DNA of 64,000 nt from Flavobacterium cauense R2A-7 (GTDB lineage Bacteria > Bacteroidota > Bacteroidia > Flavobacteriales > Flavobacteriaceae). The notes under the pieces were generated by a model. It did no database searches and was not told the origin of the DNA. It was given only the letters and a program-made list of their open reading frames with translations. The position numbers were made by a program, and so were the translations under genes. The stretch spans positions 1 through 64,000 of the forward strand of contig NZ_AVBI01000004.1 of NCBI RefSeq assembly GCF_000498475.1, given 5' to 3'. Each line of letters starts with the position of its first letter. Within the stretch, counting starts at the first letter, position 1. Below, piece by piece: positions 16,776 through 25,465 of the stretch.

Positions 16776-17273
16776 ATGTCCATTATCATACGTCAGGCCA
16801 CCGTTGAAGACATGCCTTCCGTTTTGGAGATTGTCAATCATGAAATTTTGCATTCCACATCGATTTACGATTATGAACCTCGAACGCTAGCTTTACAGAA
16901 CGCCTTATTTCACGAAAAAACCGAGCGTAATTTTCCGTTTATCGTGGCCGAAAAAAACGGGGTAATTGTTGGTTTCGGAACTTATGGTCCGTTTCGATTT
17001 AAGGAGGCTTATAAATTTACGGTGGAACATTCGGTCTATGTTCATAAGGATTATACCGGAAACGGGATAGGTTCGACATTATTGAAAGAATTGATTGAAT
17101 TGGCAAAACTAAATCAGTTACACACGATGATTGGCGTAATCGATTCAGAAAACAAAGGCAGTATTTCGTTTCACGAACGTATGGGCTTTAAAGTAAGCGG
17201 ACATCTGAAAGAAACCGGGTTTAAATTCGGAAGATGGCTGGATTCGGTTTTCGTACAGCTAATTCTGAAATAA
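16776..17273 (+). CDS. GNAT N-acetyltransferase (phosphinothricin acetyltransferase-like)
   Basis: The 165-residue protein has the GNAT fold. The acetyl-CoA motif follows VYVHKDYTGNGIGSTLL (Q/RxxGxG/A type) and the C-terminal part (SENKGSISFHERMGFKVSG ... GFKFGRWLDSVFVQ) is typical of the Pat/YwnH group, which acetylate phosphinothricin or methionine derivatives. The substrate in vivo is unknown. ATG at 16776 is chosen because the protein then begins MSIIIRQATVEDMP, as relatives do, rather than GTG at 16749. Confidence 0.85.
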   Translation: MSIIIRQATVEDMPSVLEIVNHEILHSTSIYDYEPRTLALQNALFHEKTERNFPFIVAEKNGVIVGFGTYGPFRFKEAYKFTVEHSVYVHKDYTGNGIGSTLLKELIELAKLNQLHTMIGVIDSENKGSISFHERMGFKVSGHLKETGFKFGRWLDSVFVQLILK

Positions 17274-17325
17274 CCAGATAACAATAAGTAGTTAGCAGCA
17301 AGCATAAAAAAATGGTAAATAAATT

Positions 17326-17832
17326 ATGATTATGACAAAACAGTTTATCTTAGGATTCTTCATATTACTATTCGTACGGGTAGCAGCTCAAGATGACATC
17401 GTGAAAGTTGGACAACAATTCCCTTCATTTGATGTTTTATCGCAAAACGGGCAAACAATCAGTTCAAAGTCGTTAAATGGGAAAGTAGTATTAATTAATT
17501 TCTTTGCTACCTGGTGCGGCCCATGTCTGGCTGAACTTCCAGTGCTTGAAGAAAAGGTATGGAACAAATACAAGTCAAATCCAAACTTTTACCTACTTGT
17601 AATTGGTCGAGATCATACCGAATCCGAAATACTTGCCTTCAAGACGAAACGCAAATTCGACCTGCCTATGTATCCAGATAAATCAAAGCTGATTTATTCT
17701 CTTTTCGCCACAAAATATATCCCACGAAATTATTTAGTCGACAAAACCGGAAAAGTTGTATACTCATCGATGGGTTATACTTCAGATGAATTTGAGAAGA
17801 TGTTAACCGTGTTGGATGAACTGCTAAAATAG
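17326..17832 (+). CDS. Exported TlpA-like thioredoxin-fold protein
   Basis: This 168-residue protein has an N-terminal signal peptide ending near VAAQ and a TlpA/ResA-like thioredoxin fold with the redox pair WCGPC (C64, C67). The later IPRNYLVDKTGKVVYSSMG segment holds the cis-proline loop. It should act in the periplasm as a disulfide reductase or in envelope redox maintenance. It lies convergent to the glutathione peroxidase gene and near ccsBA, a place where a ResA-like role in cytochrome c maturation would fit, although this is inference. Confidence 0.8.
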   Translation: MIMTKQFILGFFILLFVRVAAQDDIVKVGQQFPSFDVLSQNGQTISSKSLNGKVVLINFFATWCGPCLAELPVLEEKVWNKYKSNPNFYLLVIGRDHTESEILAFKTKRKFDLPMYPDKSKLIYSLFATKYIPRNYLVDKTGKVVYSSMGYTSDEFEKMLTVLDELLK

Positions 17833-17890
17833 TATCGTTCAAAATCTAATGCCAGCAGCTAAAAACGGTTTAACAAAACTCACATTAAAA

Positions 17891-17924
17891 AAATCCCAAA
17901 ACTGAAAACTCAATTTTGGGATTT
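17891..17924. terminator. Bidirectional terminator
   Basis: AAATCCCAAAA (17891-17901) pairs with TTTTGGGATTT (17914-17924), with A and T runs on the two sides. It serves the convergent thioredoxin and glutathione peroxidase genes. Confidence 0.8.
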
Positions 17925-17937
17925 TATATTTATTAAG

Positions 17938-17961
17938 ATACTGTTCACTGATCACTGAATA
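17938..17961 (-). repeat. Degenerate CAGTGATCAGTGAACAG tract directly after a stop codon
   Basis: Read on the minus strand, the bases following the glutathione peroxidase stop run TATTCAGTGATCAGTGAACAG. Similar tracts follow other stops in the window (see findings). Confidence 0.5.
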
Positions 17962-18549
17962 CTACCCTTTAATCCAGTCGGTTATTTCTTTATCGTTTGG
18001 CAGAACACGCGGACTGATAACATTATCCAATTCACCCTTTTCGTTAATCAGATATTTTTGGAAATTCCATTCCACCTGATTGTCTTCCAAACCGTTTTTG
18101 GATTTCTCAGTAAGAAAATGGTATAACGGATGCATGTCGGCTCCTTTTACCGAAATTTTCTCCATCATCGGGAACGTTACTCCATAATTTTTGGTACAGA
18201 ATGCTTTAATCTCTTTATTATTTCCCGGTTCCTGAGCTCCGAAGTTGTTCGCAGGAAATCCTACGATTACAAAGTTTTTATCTTTATACTCGGAATATAC
18301 TTTTTGCAATTGTTCGTATTGTGGTGTTAATCCGCATTCTGAAGCGGTGTTTACTACCATGATTTTCTTTCCCTTTAAAGTGGCGAAATCGAATTCATTT
18401 CCTTCAATGTCCTTCACTTTAAACTGATAGATGTTTTGTGTTTTCATAACCTTATTTTTTTCGGCTGTTTCCATATTTTTTTTCTTTTGTGTCTGTCCCT
18501 GACATGCCGTTAAAAAAAGCACCCCAAGCACCAAAATTAAGTTCTTCAT
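17962..18549 (-). CDS. Glutathione peroxidase-like lipoprotein
   Basis: This 195-residue thiol peroxidase carries a lipoprotein signal (MKNLILVLGVLFLTAC, Cys16), so it should sit in the envelope. The active site is Cys (NTASECG, C72) rather than selenocysteine, with Q106 in FGAQEPG and W161/N162 in EWNF completing the catalytic tetrad. Bacterial enzymes of this class usually use thioredoxin rather than glutathione as reductant, in accordance with the nearby exported thioredoxin gene. ATG at 18549 is preferred to GTG at 18555. A hairpin terminator lies on the far side, before the ccsBA gene end. Confidence 0.9.
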   Translation of the reverse strand: MKNLILVLGVLFLTACQGQTQKKKNMETAEKNKVMKTQNIYQFKVKDIEGNEFDFATLKGKKIMVVNTASECGLTPQYEQLQKVYSEYKDKNFVIVGFPANNFGAQEPGNNKEIKAFCTKNYGVTFPMMEKISVKGADMHPLYHFLTEKSKNGLEDNQVEWNFQKYLINEKGELDNVISPRVLPNDKEITDWIKG

Positions 18550-18617
18550 TTCCACTATTTTTTATAAAATTACTGAAATTGTAAGTTTTACAATACTTTT
18601 TTCGATTAAAGTTTTGT

Positions 18618-18652
18618 TAAACAAAAAACCCACAATCACAAGATTATGGGTT
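18618..18652 (-). terminator. Terminator of ccsBA
   Basis: On the minus strand AACCCATAATC (18652-18642) pairs with GATTGTGGGTT (18637-18627) around TTGT and a T-run follows. It ends the ccsBA transcript. Confidence 0.8.
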
Positions 18653-18659
18653 CTTAATA

Positions 18660-21600
18660 TTATTTTTTATAATGCTTTCGGTATTGAAAATACGATGCTA
18701 TTCCCAGTAGCGCCACCAAGGCAACCGATATATAGACAAAGTTTGGCGTTACCACTTTATCACCTTTCGCATACGAATGCAAACCGGTTAAGTAGAAATT
18801 CACTCCGAAATAGGTCATCAAAATCGAATAGAACGCCAAGACACTCATAAGGTTGTATATCCATTTTCCGCGTAAAGCAGGAACAAATCGCATGTGAATT
18901 ACAAAAGCATAGACCATAATACTTACCAGCGCCCAAGTTTCTTTAGGATCCCAGCCCCAATAACGTCCCCAACTTTCATTGGCCCATTGTCCTCCAAGGA
19001 AGTTTCCTATGGTTAGCATCACCAATCCTACGGTTAACGACATCTCATTTATTATGGTAATCTCTTTGATGTTGAGTTCCATTTTCTTTTTGTTCTTCTC
19101 GTTGGTTAACAAAATCAGTAATAAGGAAACCAATCCGAGAATCATTCCCAACGTAAACGGTCCGTAACTCGCTACAATAACCGCTACGTGAATCATTAAC
19201 CAATAGGAATTTAATACCGGCTGTAAATTGGCAATAGCCGGATCCATCCAGTTCCAATGCGCAATCATTAAAATCATCGAGGCCACAAAAGCAGTGGAAG
19301 CCACCGTTAACTCGGATTTTCTTCCGAAAACCAAACCGAAAAGCATGGTTGCCCATCCTACATAAATCATCGATTCGTAGGCATCACTCCACGGCGCGTG
19401 ACCGGAAATATACCAACGGGCAATCAATCCAACCGTATGCAGTACAAAGAACAAAGCAATAAAAGCATGGCTGACTTTAACCAAAACATTTACCACTTTT
19501 CCGGAATTGAAAATTTTGATGATTACGAATAAAAACATCAAAACACCGGCAATCATGTACCATGAATATAGTTTTTTGAAAATATCGTACTTGTTGTATA
19601 AAATTTCCGAATTAATTTTCTCTTCACTCGGATACACTTCTTTTCCGTATTTCTTCTGGAATTTGATTAAGCCGTCAAGGAAGGTTTCTGCGGCCTTGTA
19701 ATCTTTTTTGGTTGGAACTTCATCCAAAGACGACAAATACAACGGTAAAACATTTTTGGTAAACAAAGAATCAATTCCGGTTAATCCGGTTTCATTCAAT
19801 TCCAGATGCGACACCCATTTGTTGTTCTTATCAAACGGAATCGGGAACACTTTTAATATTTGTCCGCTTAACGCCGAATATAATAAGTTTACTTTTTTAT
19901 CGGTTTCAATAAAATCCTTCTGAAACTGATTGGGCACCGGAGCTTTGTAGGCTTCGTCCAAATAAGGTGATAATTTGTAATTTCCTCTTTCATCGAAAAA
20001 TTTCATTAAGGAAACATATTTAGTGCCTTTTTCTGCACCGATAAGGTTGTGAATACTATCGTTGTCTTTTTTGATATAGATAATCGGAACATTATACCAA
20101 ACCTGAGGAAACTGCGTCATCGAAAGGAAAACCTGATCGGAATTCATGTCTTTGTAAGTATCACTTTTACTCACTTTTCGCAGTAATTCTGATGCAAATG
20201 TATTTACCGGTTTCATACGTCCGCCCTGATCCTGAACAATCAGTCTTCCGAATTTCGCGGCATGCTCTTCTGAAACCTTAAATCTGGATAGCAACGAATC
20301 AATTTGTTTTCCCGAAGGCATTGTTGGTTGATGTTCCGTATGCTGTGCTACCGCTCCTAAACTGAAAAAGAATGCAATTGCCAGTAACGCTGATTTCTTA
20401 GCTTTTACTTTTTCCAATTTTTGTTTTAATTCACCAAAACGGGAATTCTTCGTAAATAAAATTCCAAGTAATCCTGCGAATAATAAGAAATAGCCGATAT
20501 ACGTAACCCAGGTTCCCCAGAAATCGTGGTTTACCGAAAGGATGGTTCCTTTTTCATCCGGATCAAATGAAGCCTGAAAAAGTCGGTATCCACGGTAATC
20601 TAAAATATGGTTCATAAAAATGCGGGCGTCAAATTTTGTTTTCATTTCCTTATCCTCAACAGTTACTTTACTTTCGAAAGCCGAATAACTTTTTTCTGTT
20701 CCCGGATATTTTGAAGCAACGAAATCATTTAATTTCACTGTAAACGGTGTTTCATAAACCTTACTTCCATACATTAAGGTATATTCCAGATTGCCTAATT
20801 TAAACGATTGCGGCACACCCATTTTTCCTTTGGATCCCATAAGGGTTACTTCTTTTTCTTTGCCTTCATTGCTGACTTTCAACACTAAAGCATCGTCAGT
20901 ATTTTTGTCTTTATAATCTCCGTTCGATTCGAAAACAACTTTTCCTTTCATGGCCGGTTCAGGAATTACAAATTGCGTTCCGCCCATGTTATAAAGCGAA
21001 CGAAGCATTAATGCCTGAACTTTATCTTTTTCAACAGTGCCTTGAAACTTGTCTGCCATTCGCATAAAATTTCCATCAAAAGGCGATTGAATCGTATAAG
21101 CTTCACTGATTTTGGTAATATTAACGGCTCCTTCGGTATATTTATTTAATGCAAAAAGCACATTGTGAATGTTTTGCACTTCTCCTTCTTTCAGGTAATG
21201 TTCGTGTCTTGTTCCGTCTCCGGATTCGACTAATTTCAAATATAAAACGCCGTTAGGATCTTCTTTGATGGTTTCTTTGGCACCCATTATGAAATCCTTG
21301 TATTCGATTTCAAACGGAATGGCATCAAATTTTTCATTAATCGAAAAATGATTATCAGTAGCCGGTGACATCAATAATTGTTTTTCGAAAGTGCGACGTT
21401 TCATTTCTCCCTGATAATTTCCATCCACAAAAACATTCAGATAGACTTTATCGGAAAAAATCTGATGGGCAACTTCACCTTCGCGAATCGGCATCATCCC
21501 TTCAAAACTGATGTATCGAGTTATGAAAGCCCCCACAATTATTAAGATAAAAGACAAATGCAGCAATAATGACGCCCATTTGCTTTTTTGGAGTAATTTA

Positions 21601-21806
21601 TATCTTTTGATATTTCCGAGAAAGTTAATTACGAAAAACACCATGATGACTTCGAACCAACGGGCATTGTACACCATTATTCGGGCAGTATCGGTATTAT
21701 ATTCACTCTCAATAAAGGTTCCGGCTGCCATTGCTACTGCAAAAACGATAAATAAAACAGCCATTAAACGGGTAGAAAACAGGAAGGAAAATATTTTTTT
21801 ATCCAT
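18660..21806 (-). CDS. ccsBA: Fused cytochrome c synthase CcsBA (ResB-CcsA)
   Basis: The 1048-residue protein is the single-chain System II cytochrome c synthase. The first about 480 residues are ResB-like: three N-terminal helices, a large periplasmic domain, and a further helix near LFAGLLGILFTKN. A long linker follows. The last about 350 residues are CcsA-like, with the WWD haem-binding motif WGRYWGWDPKETWAL (about 946-960), the upstream H/W segment HTVGLIARWYISGHAPWSD and the later GLHSYA His. It exports haem and ligates it to c-type cytochromes. The full-length fusion is common in Bacteroidota and Epsilonproteobacteria. It is followed by a terminator and the peroxidase gene. Confidence 0.93.
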   Translation of the reverse strand: MDKKIFSFLFSTRLMAVLFIVFAVAMAAGTFIESEYNTDTARIMVYNARWFEVIMVFFVINFLGNIKRYKLLQKSKWASLLLHLSFILIIVGAFITRYISFEGMMPIREGEVAHQIFSDKVYLNVFVDGNYQGEMKRRTFEKQLLMSPATDNHFSINEKFDAIPFEIEYKDFIMGAKETIKEDPNGVLYLKLVESGDGTRHEHYLKEGEVQNIHNVLFALNKYTEGAVNITKISEAYTIQSPFDGNFMRMADKFQGTVEKDKVQALMLRSLYNMGGTQFVIPEPAMKGKVVFESNGDYKDKNTDDALVLKVSNEGKEKEVTLMGSKGKMGVPQSFKLGNLEYTLMYGSKVYETPFTVKLNDFVASKYPGTEKSYSAFESKVTVEDKEMKTKFDARIFMNHILDYRGYRLFQASFDPDEKGTILSVNHDFWGTWVTYIGYFLLFAGLLGILFTKNSRFGELKQKLEKVKAKKSALLAIAFFFSLGAVAQHTEHQPTMPSGKQIDSLLSRFKVSEEHAAKFGRLIVQDQGGRMKPVNTFASELLRKVSKSDTYKDMNSDQVFLSMTQFPQVWYNVPIIYIKKDNDSIHNLIGAEKGTKYVSLMKFFDERGNYKLSPYLDEAYKAPVPNQFQKDFIETDKKVNLLYSALSGQILKVFPIPFDKNNKWVSHLELNETGLTGIDSLFTKNVLPLYLSSLDEVPTKKDYKAAETFLDGLIKFQKKYGKEVYPSEEKINSEILYNKYDIFKKLYSWYMIAGVLMFLFVIIKIFNSGKVVNVLVKVSHAFIALFFVLHTVGLIARWYISGHAPWSDAYESMIYVGWATMLFGLVFGRKSELTVASTAFVASMILMIAHWNWMDPAIANLQPVLNSYWLMIHVAVIVASYGPFTLGMILGLVSLLLILLTNEKNKKKMELNIKEITIINEMSLTVGLVMLTIGNFLGGQWANESWGRYWGWDPKETWALVSIMVYAFVIHMRFVPALRGKWIYNLMSVLAFYSILMTYFGVNFYLTGLHSYAKGDKVVTPNFVYISVALVALLGIASYFQYRKHYKK

Positions 21807-21892
21807 GACGGAAAGTGGTTTTTACAAATTACCGCGAAGATACTTAAAAACAACGTTTTGTTAACGCTTTTTAACGTATTTTAAGAAATAAA

Positions 21893-21922
21893 AAAGCCCG
21901 ATTGAAAGTTTCAATCAGGCTT
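21893..21922 (-). terminator. Terminator of the porin gene
   Basis: Minus-strand AAGCCTGATTGAA pairs with TTCAATCGGGCTT and a T-run follows. It lies between the porin and ccsBA genes. Confidence 0.75.
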
Positions 21923-21944
21923 GGTAAGCTATATTCTTTTATAA

Positions 21945-23168
21945 TTAAATTCCGATTTCAATCTGGAAACGAACATACCAATTGTTTTTCGTAGGTGCAG
22001 CATCGTAAAACTGATTTTCATAAGTAAACTCACCCTGCAATTTAAGCGCATGTTCCCAAATGTATTTGTTTACACCAAAACTGTATTGGTTGGTGTCTGG
22101 TGCATATGCCTTAATGTCTTTATTCACGTTTTGTTGTGAAAAACGACCGATTAGCTCATATTTACTTTTGAAAACATAGCTCAACTGAAAATCCTGACCG
22201 TTACCGGTAAAAACCGCTTTTGTTTGTGTAGCATCCAAAGGATTCACCGTTATCGGGTTGTGTGAACTTCTTTGCATATAAGTCGTCATAAATGCCCAAC
22301 CTCTGTATTTTAAAATCGCATCCAATAAAACAGAAGACATGTCTTTATTTTCAAACAAAATATCGCCGGTTTGTCCTTGCGATTTTCTGGCTTTATTATT
22401 AAAATTATAAACCCCTGAAACCATCAGCTTTGGTTTTTCTTCTCTCAAAATATCCCCTTCGAAATAATGACCGTCTTTTTTAAATTTTCCAAACGGAAGC
22501 AATTCTACTTTTCCGGTTAACGACAATCCGTTATTGTCTTTATTCGTACTCGTCCAGTTTCTTCCTTCGCCAAGCGTTACAGCTCCTTTAAAGTTATAGG
22601 AGAATTTATCTGCAAATTCATTAATATTGGCCAAATGCAATCCAAAATCACGATCAATATTAAAACGCGTGTTGTTTATAGAACGGTCGGTTAACTGAAT
22701 TGCGCCAGAGGAATTTACTGCTTGTCTGGTTCCCGGCAATTTCGATAATCCGAACCCGATTTGCCAATGCTGACTTGGTTTGTAATATAAAATCGCATCA
22801 CGAACCACGTTCAGGTTTTCGTTTGGCTTAACCGCCCCAACATCACCTACTCCAAATGAAAGTTGTAAAACGTAAAGAATTTTAGGATTTCCAACGTAAC
22901 CGTCAAAACGCAAACGCAAACGACGCACCTGAGCTTCATAAAAAGGATCAACACCTTCGTTATCCACATAGCTCAAACGGTTTTGCATTCTAAAACGCAC
23001 ATTGAACTGAAAAAGACTGTCGGATGAAGTAAGCCCCACCCCTTTACCGAAGTTATAATACGGAAGCGATGTTAACTTTAAATCGTTATCTTTAGTAGTT
23101 AGTTTTATGTCTTGTGCCTGCAAAACAGCAACAATACACAATGACAAAAGTGTAATAATTTTTTTCAT
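21945..23168 (-). CDS. Outer-membrane porin of the O/P (phosphate-selective) type
   Basis: This 407-residue protein has a signal peptide (MKKIITLLSLCIVAVLQAQ) and a beta-barrel body with alternating hydrophobic strands and a C-terminal aromatic strand (NWYVRFQIEIGI). The N-terminal FQFNVRFRMQNRLSYV and AQVRRLRLRFDGYVGNPKILYVLQLSFG segments are typical of the OprP/OprO family. Specificity for phosphate cannot be inferred. The gene has its own promoter (TTG-N17-TAGTTTTG on the minus strand) and its own terminator. It is divergent from prmA. Confidence 0.82.
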   Translation of the reverse strand: MKKIITLLSLCIVAVLQAQDIKLTTKDNDLKLTSLPYYNFGKGVGLTSSDSLFQFNVRFRMQNRLSYVDNEGVDPFYEAQVRRLRLRFDGYVGNPKILYVLQLSFGVGDVGAVKPNENLNVVRDAILYYKPSQHWQIGFGLSKLPGTRQAVNSSGAIQLTDRSINNTRFNIDRDFGLHLANINEFADKFSYNFKGAVTLGEGRNWTSTNKDNNGLSLTGKVELLPFGKFKKDGHYFEGDILREEKPKLMVSGVYNFNNKARKSQGQTGDILFENKDMSSVLLDAILKYRGWAFMTTYMQRSSHNPITVNPLDATQTKAVFTGNGQDFQLSYVFKSKYELIGRFSQQNVNKDIKAYAPDTNQYSFGVNKYIWEHALKLQGEFTYENQFYDAAPTKNNWYVRFQIEIGI

Positions 23169-23202
23169 GTTAAGAAAATGTAAGTTGTGTGTTATTCGGT
23201 TG

Positions 23203-23230
23203 CAAAACTAATGTTATTAATTTCAGTCAA
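23203..23230 (-). promoter_or_regulatory. Promoter of the porin gene
   Basis: On the minus strand TTG (complement of 23228-23230), a 17-base spacer and TAGTTTTG (complement of 23203-23210) match the flavobacterial promoter. It lies about 35 bases upstream of the start codon. Confidence 0.7.
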
Positions 23231-23244
23231 TATTAAGTAATTGT

Positions 23245-23252
23245 TACCTTTG
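23245..23252 (+). promoter_or_regulatory. Putative -7 element of prmA
   Basis: TACCTTTG matches TAnnTTTG and is 15 bases before the ATG. A clear -33 TTG was not found. Confidence 0.5.
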
Positions 23253-23267
23253 CGGAAAATTAGTGTT

Positions 23268-24131
23268 ATGGAAAACATATATATCGGATATCATTTTAAA
23301 GTGGAACCCAAAGACCCGAGCAATCGCGAACAGGCAAAGCAATTAGGCTCTGAAATTTTAGTGGCCGAATTGGGCGAAACGGCCTTTGAGAGCTTTGTTG
23401 AAACAGAAAACGGAGTTTCCGCATTCGTTCAGAAAGAGCTTTGGAACGAAAATATTCTGGATGATATTCAGATTTTACACTCGGATGACTTTAAAATCGA
23501 ATATACTTTTGAAGAAATCGAACCGGTGAATTGGAATGAAGAATGGGAAAAGAATTTCGACCCGATTGATGTGGACGGCATTTGCCATGTTCGCGCTCCG
23601 TTTCATGAAAAAACCGATGCGAAATACGACATCGTTATCGAACCTAAAATGAGTTTCGGAACCGGACATCATGAAACCACCCACATGATGATTCAGCATC
23701 TTTTAGAAATGGATGTAACCGGAATGAAAACACTCGACATGGGTTGCGGAACGGCGATTTTAGCAATTTTAGCCGAAATGAAAGGCGCCAAACCAATCGA
23801 TGCCATTGATATCGACAATTGGTGTTACTTGAATTCCATCGAAAACGCAGAACGTAATAACTGTAAATATATTTCTGTTTACGAGGGTGATGCGTCGTTG
23901 TTAAACCAAGGACAAAAATACGATTTGATTATTGCCAACATCAACAGAAATATTCTGCTGAATGACATGCAAGTGTATGTAAACTGCCTGAACAAAGGAG
24001 GAATTTTATTGTTAAGCGGATTTTATAATGAAGACATTCCGGTTATCGATGCTTCCTGCACTGAGAAAGGGCTAACCTATGTTAAAAAGTTCCAAAAGAA
24101 CAATTGGGTTGCTTTAAAATACGTAAATTAG
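23268..24131 (+). CDS. prmA: Ribosomal protein L11 methyltransferase
   Basis: PrmA methylates L11 with S-adenosylmethionine in the cytosol. The 287-residue protein has the SAM-binding segment TLDMGCGTAILAILAEM, the substrate-site segment FGTGHHETTHMM and the NPPF-like ANINRNILL. ATG at 23268 is chosen (MENIYIGYHFKVEPKD), because the longer frame spans the putative -7 promoter element. It precedes clpS by 28 bases on the same strand; the pair is probably cotranscribed and ends at a strong terminator. Confidence 0.92.
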   Translation: MENIYIGYHFKVEPKDPSNREQAKQLGSEILVAELGETAFESFVETENGVSAFVQKELWNENILDDIQILHSDDFKIEYTFEEIEPVNWNEEWEKNFDPIDVDGICHVRAPFHEKTDAKYDIVIEPKMSFGTGHHETTHMMIQHLLEMDVTGMKTLDMGCGTAILAILAEMKGAKPIDAIDIDNWCYLNSIENAERNNCKYISVYEGDASLLNQGQKYDLIIANINRNILLNDMQVYVNCLNKGGILLLSGFYNEDIPVIDASCTEKGLTYVKKFQKNNWVALKYVN

Positions 24132-24159
24132 CATTTTATTTCACATCAATTATTTGATT

Positions 24160-24435
24160 ATGAGCGTAAAGGAAAAAATAAAAGAACAGGTATCCGTTGA
24201 AGAGCTTTTGTCTTCCAACTATGAAATCATTTTATTTAATGACGATGTAAACACCTTTGATCATGTAATCGACACCTTAATGGCCGTTTGCAATCACGAA
24301 CCGTTACAAGCTGAACAATGTGCACTTTTGGTTCATTACACCGGAAAATGTGCGGTTAAAACCGGTTCCTATAAAGAATTAGAGCCCTTATGCAGCAAAT
24401 TACTTCAGGCTGATTTGAGTGCAGAAATACAGTAA
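24160..24435 (+). CDS. clpS: ATP-dependent Clp protease adaptor ClpS
   Basis: The 91-residue protein carries the ClpS core: EIILFNDDVNTFDHVIDTL, where Asn and Asp residues recognise N-degrons, and QCALLVHYTGKCAVKTGS, which lines the pocket. ClpS delivers N-end-rule substrates to ClpAP-type proteases. ATG at 24160 (MSVKEKIKEQ) is chosen over TTG at 24154. It follows prmA closely, and a strong bidirectional terminator lies right after its stop codon. Confidence 0.92.
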   Translation: MSVKEKIKEQVSVEELLSSNYEIILFNDDVNTFDHVIDTLMAVCNHEPLQAEQCALLVHYTGKCAVKTGSYKELEPLCSKLLQADLSAEIQ

Positions 24436-24470
24436 TAAAAAAAGCCCCGAAATATTCGGGGCTTTTTTTA
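24436..24470. terminator. Strong bidirectional terminator
   Basis: A run of A, then GCCCCGA, paired with TCGGGGC and a run of T. It separates clpS from the convergent lipoprotein gene. Confidence 0.9.
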
Positions 24471-24486
24471 TTTACTATTCAATCGA

Positions 24487-24915
24487 TTATCCTCTTGTGA
24501 ATACAGTTATTTCCCCATCAAAATCTCTAACTTTAAGTTCAGATGATGTTAAAGTTAAAATCTCTGAAGTAAACGTTTCTCCTCCCAATGTTACTGAAAG
24601 ACTATTACCACTACGAACCCAAGTTCCGTTATCTGTAAACACTTCACAAGGAGAATTAAAAGAATCATAATCTACACTACTGATTGTTCCGTTTGCATTA
24701 ATCATGATGTAATCTTTAGAACAACCACTTTCATTACCGTTATAATCTACTAATATTTCAGTATCATCAACAGTAGTATCCTCTTTAGAAAAATTCCATT
24801 TACCTTCTAATGACGCGGATGAAGATGAACTTGACGAATCGTCATCTTTATTACAAGATGCAAATGAAAGACCTAATACTAATGCAAAAGCAAACAAAAT
24901 TGTGATTTTTTTCAT
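24487..24915 (-). CDS. Lipocalin-like lipoprotein
   Basis: This 142-residue protein has a lipoprotein signal (KKITILFAFALVLGLSFASC, Cys about 21), an Asp/Ser-rich linker (NKDDDSSSSSSS) and then a compact beta-rich domain (LEGKWNFSKED ... NGTWVRSGNSLSVTLGG ... LTLTSSELKVRDFDG) typical of Bacteroidota lipocalin-like proteins. It should be anchored in the envelope. The ligand is unknown. It has its own transcription unit on the minus strand, convergent with clpS. Confidence 0.8.
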   Translation of the reverse strand: MKKITILFAFALVLGLSFASCNKDDDSSSSSSSASLEGKWNFSKEDTTVDDTEILVDYNGNESGCSKDYIMINANGTISSVDYDSFNSPCEVFTDNGTWVRSGNSLSVTLGGETFTSEILTLTSSELKVRDFDGEITVFTRG

Positions 24916-25033
24916 TTTTTAATTGATAGAGTTAATATTACAGCAATAATAACAATAAAAAAGTAAAAGAAAAATCTTATAGTAAATATTTAACAAAAGA
25001 AAAGTCTTACTCAAAAAACACAACAAATTGTTA

Positions 25034-25456
25034 TTAATGAGGTAGCTTATTTTTAAACACCCCATAAAGATAGGTTCCCAGCAATGCTCCAGCCAAAACT
25101 ATTACGATTCCGTAAAAACCTGCTCCAAGTAAAATGAAAATAGGTCCCGGACACGAACCAACCAATCCCCATCCCAATCCGAACAAAGTTCCGCCAATTA
25201 CATATCGGGCAAAACCTCTTTCCTTATCTTCTATCTCAATTGGAAATCCTTTAATGTTTTTAAGGTTCTTTCTTTTTATGAGCTGTACACCAATTGTTCC
25301 GACACAAACTGCCACGCCAATAATTCCATACATATGAAACGACTGAAACTGGAACATCTCATAGATTCTGTACCACGAAACCGCTTCTGATTTTGTCAGC
25401 ACAATTCCGAAAACAAAACCAACCAGAACAAATTTTATTAAGTTGAAAAATTTCAT
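25034..25456 (-). CDS. YeeE/YedE-family membrane protein (small subunit)
   Basis: This 140-residue protein has four transmembrane helices and the family core GWGLVGSCPGPIFILLGAG (with Cys). It is the shorter half of a split YeeE/YedE (sulfur transport, DUF6691) pair; the other half is encoded nine bases upstream (25466-26023). Members of the family move thiosulfate or other sulfur species across the inner membrane. The two genes are surely cotranscribed. The substrate here is not proven. Confidence 0.82.
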   Translation of the reverse strand: MKFFNLIKFVLVGFVFGIVLTKSEAVSWYRIYEMFQFQSFHMYGIIGVAVCVGTIGVQLIKRKNLKNIKGFPIEIEDKERGFARYVIGGTLFGLGWGLVGSCPGPIFILLGAGFYGIVIVLAGALLGTYLYGVFKNKLPH

Positions 25457-25465
25457 ACGCTGCTA

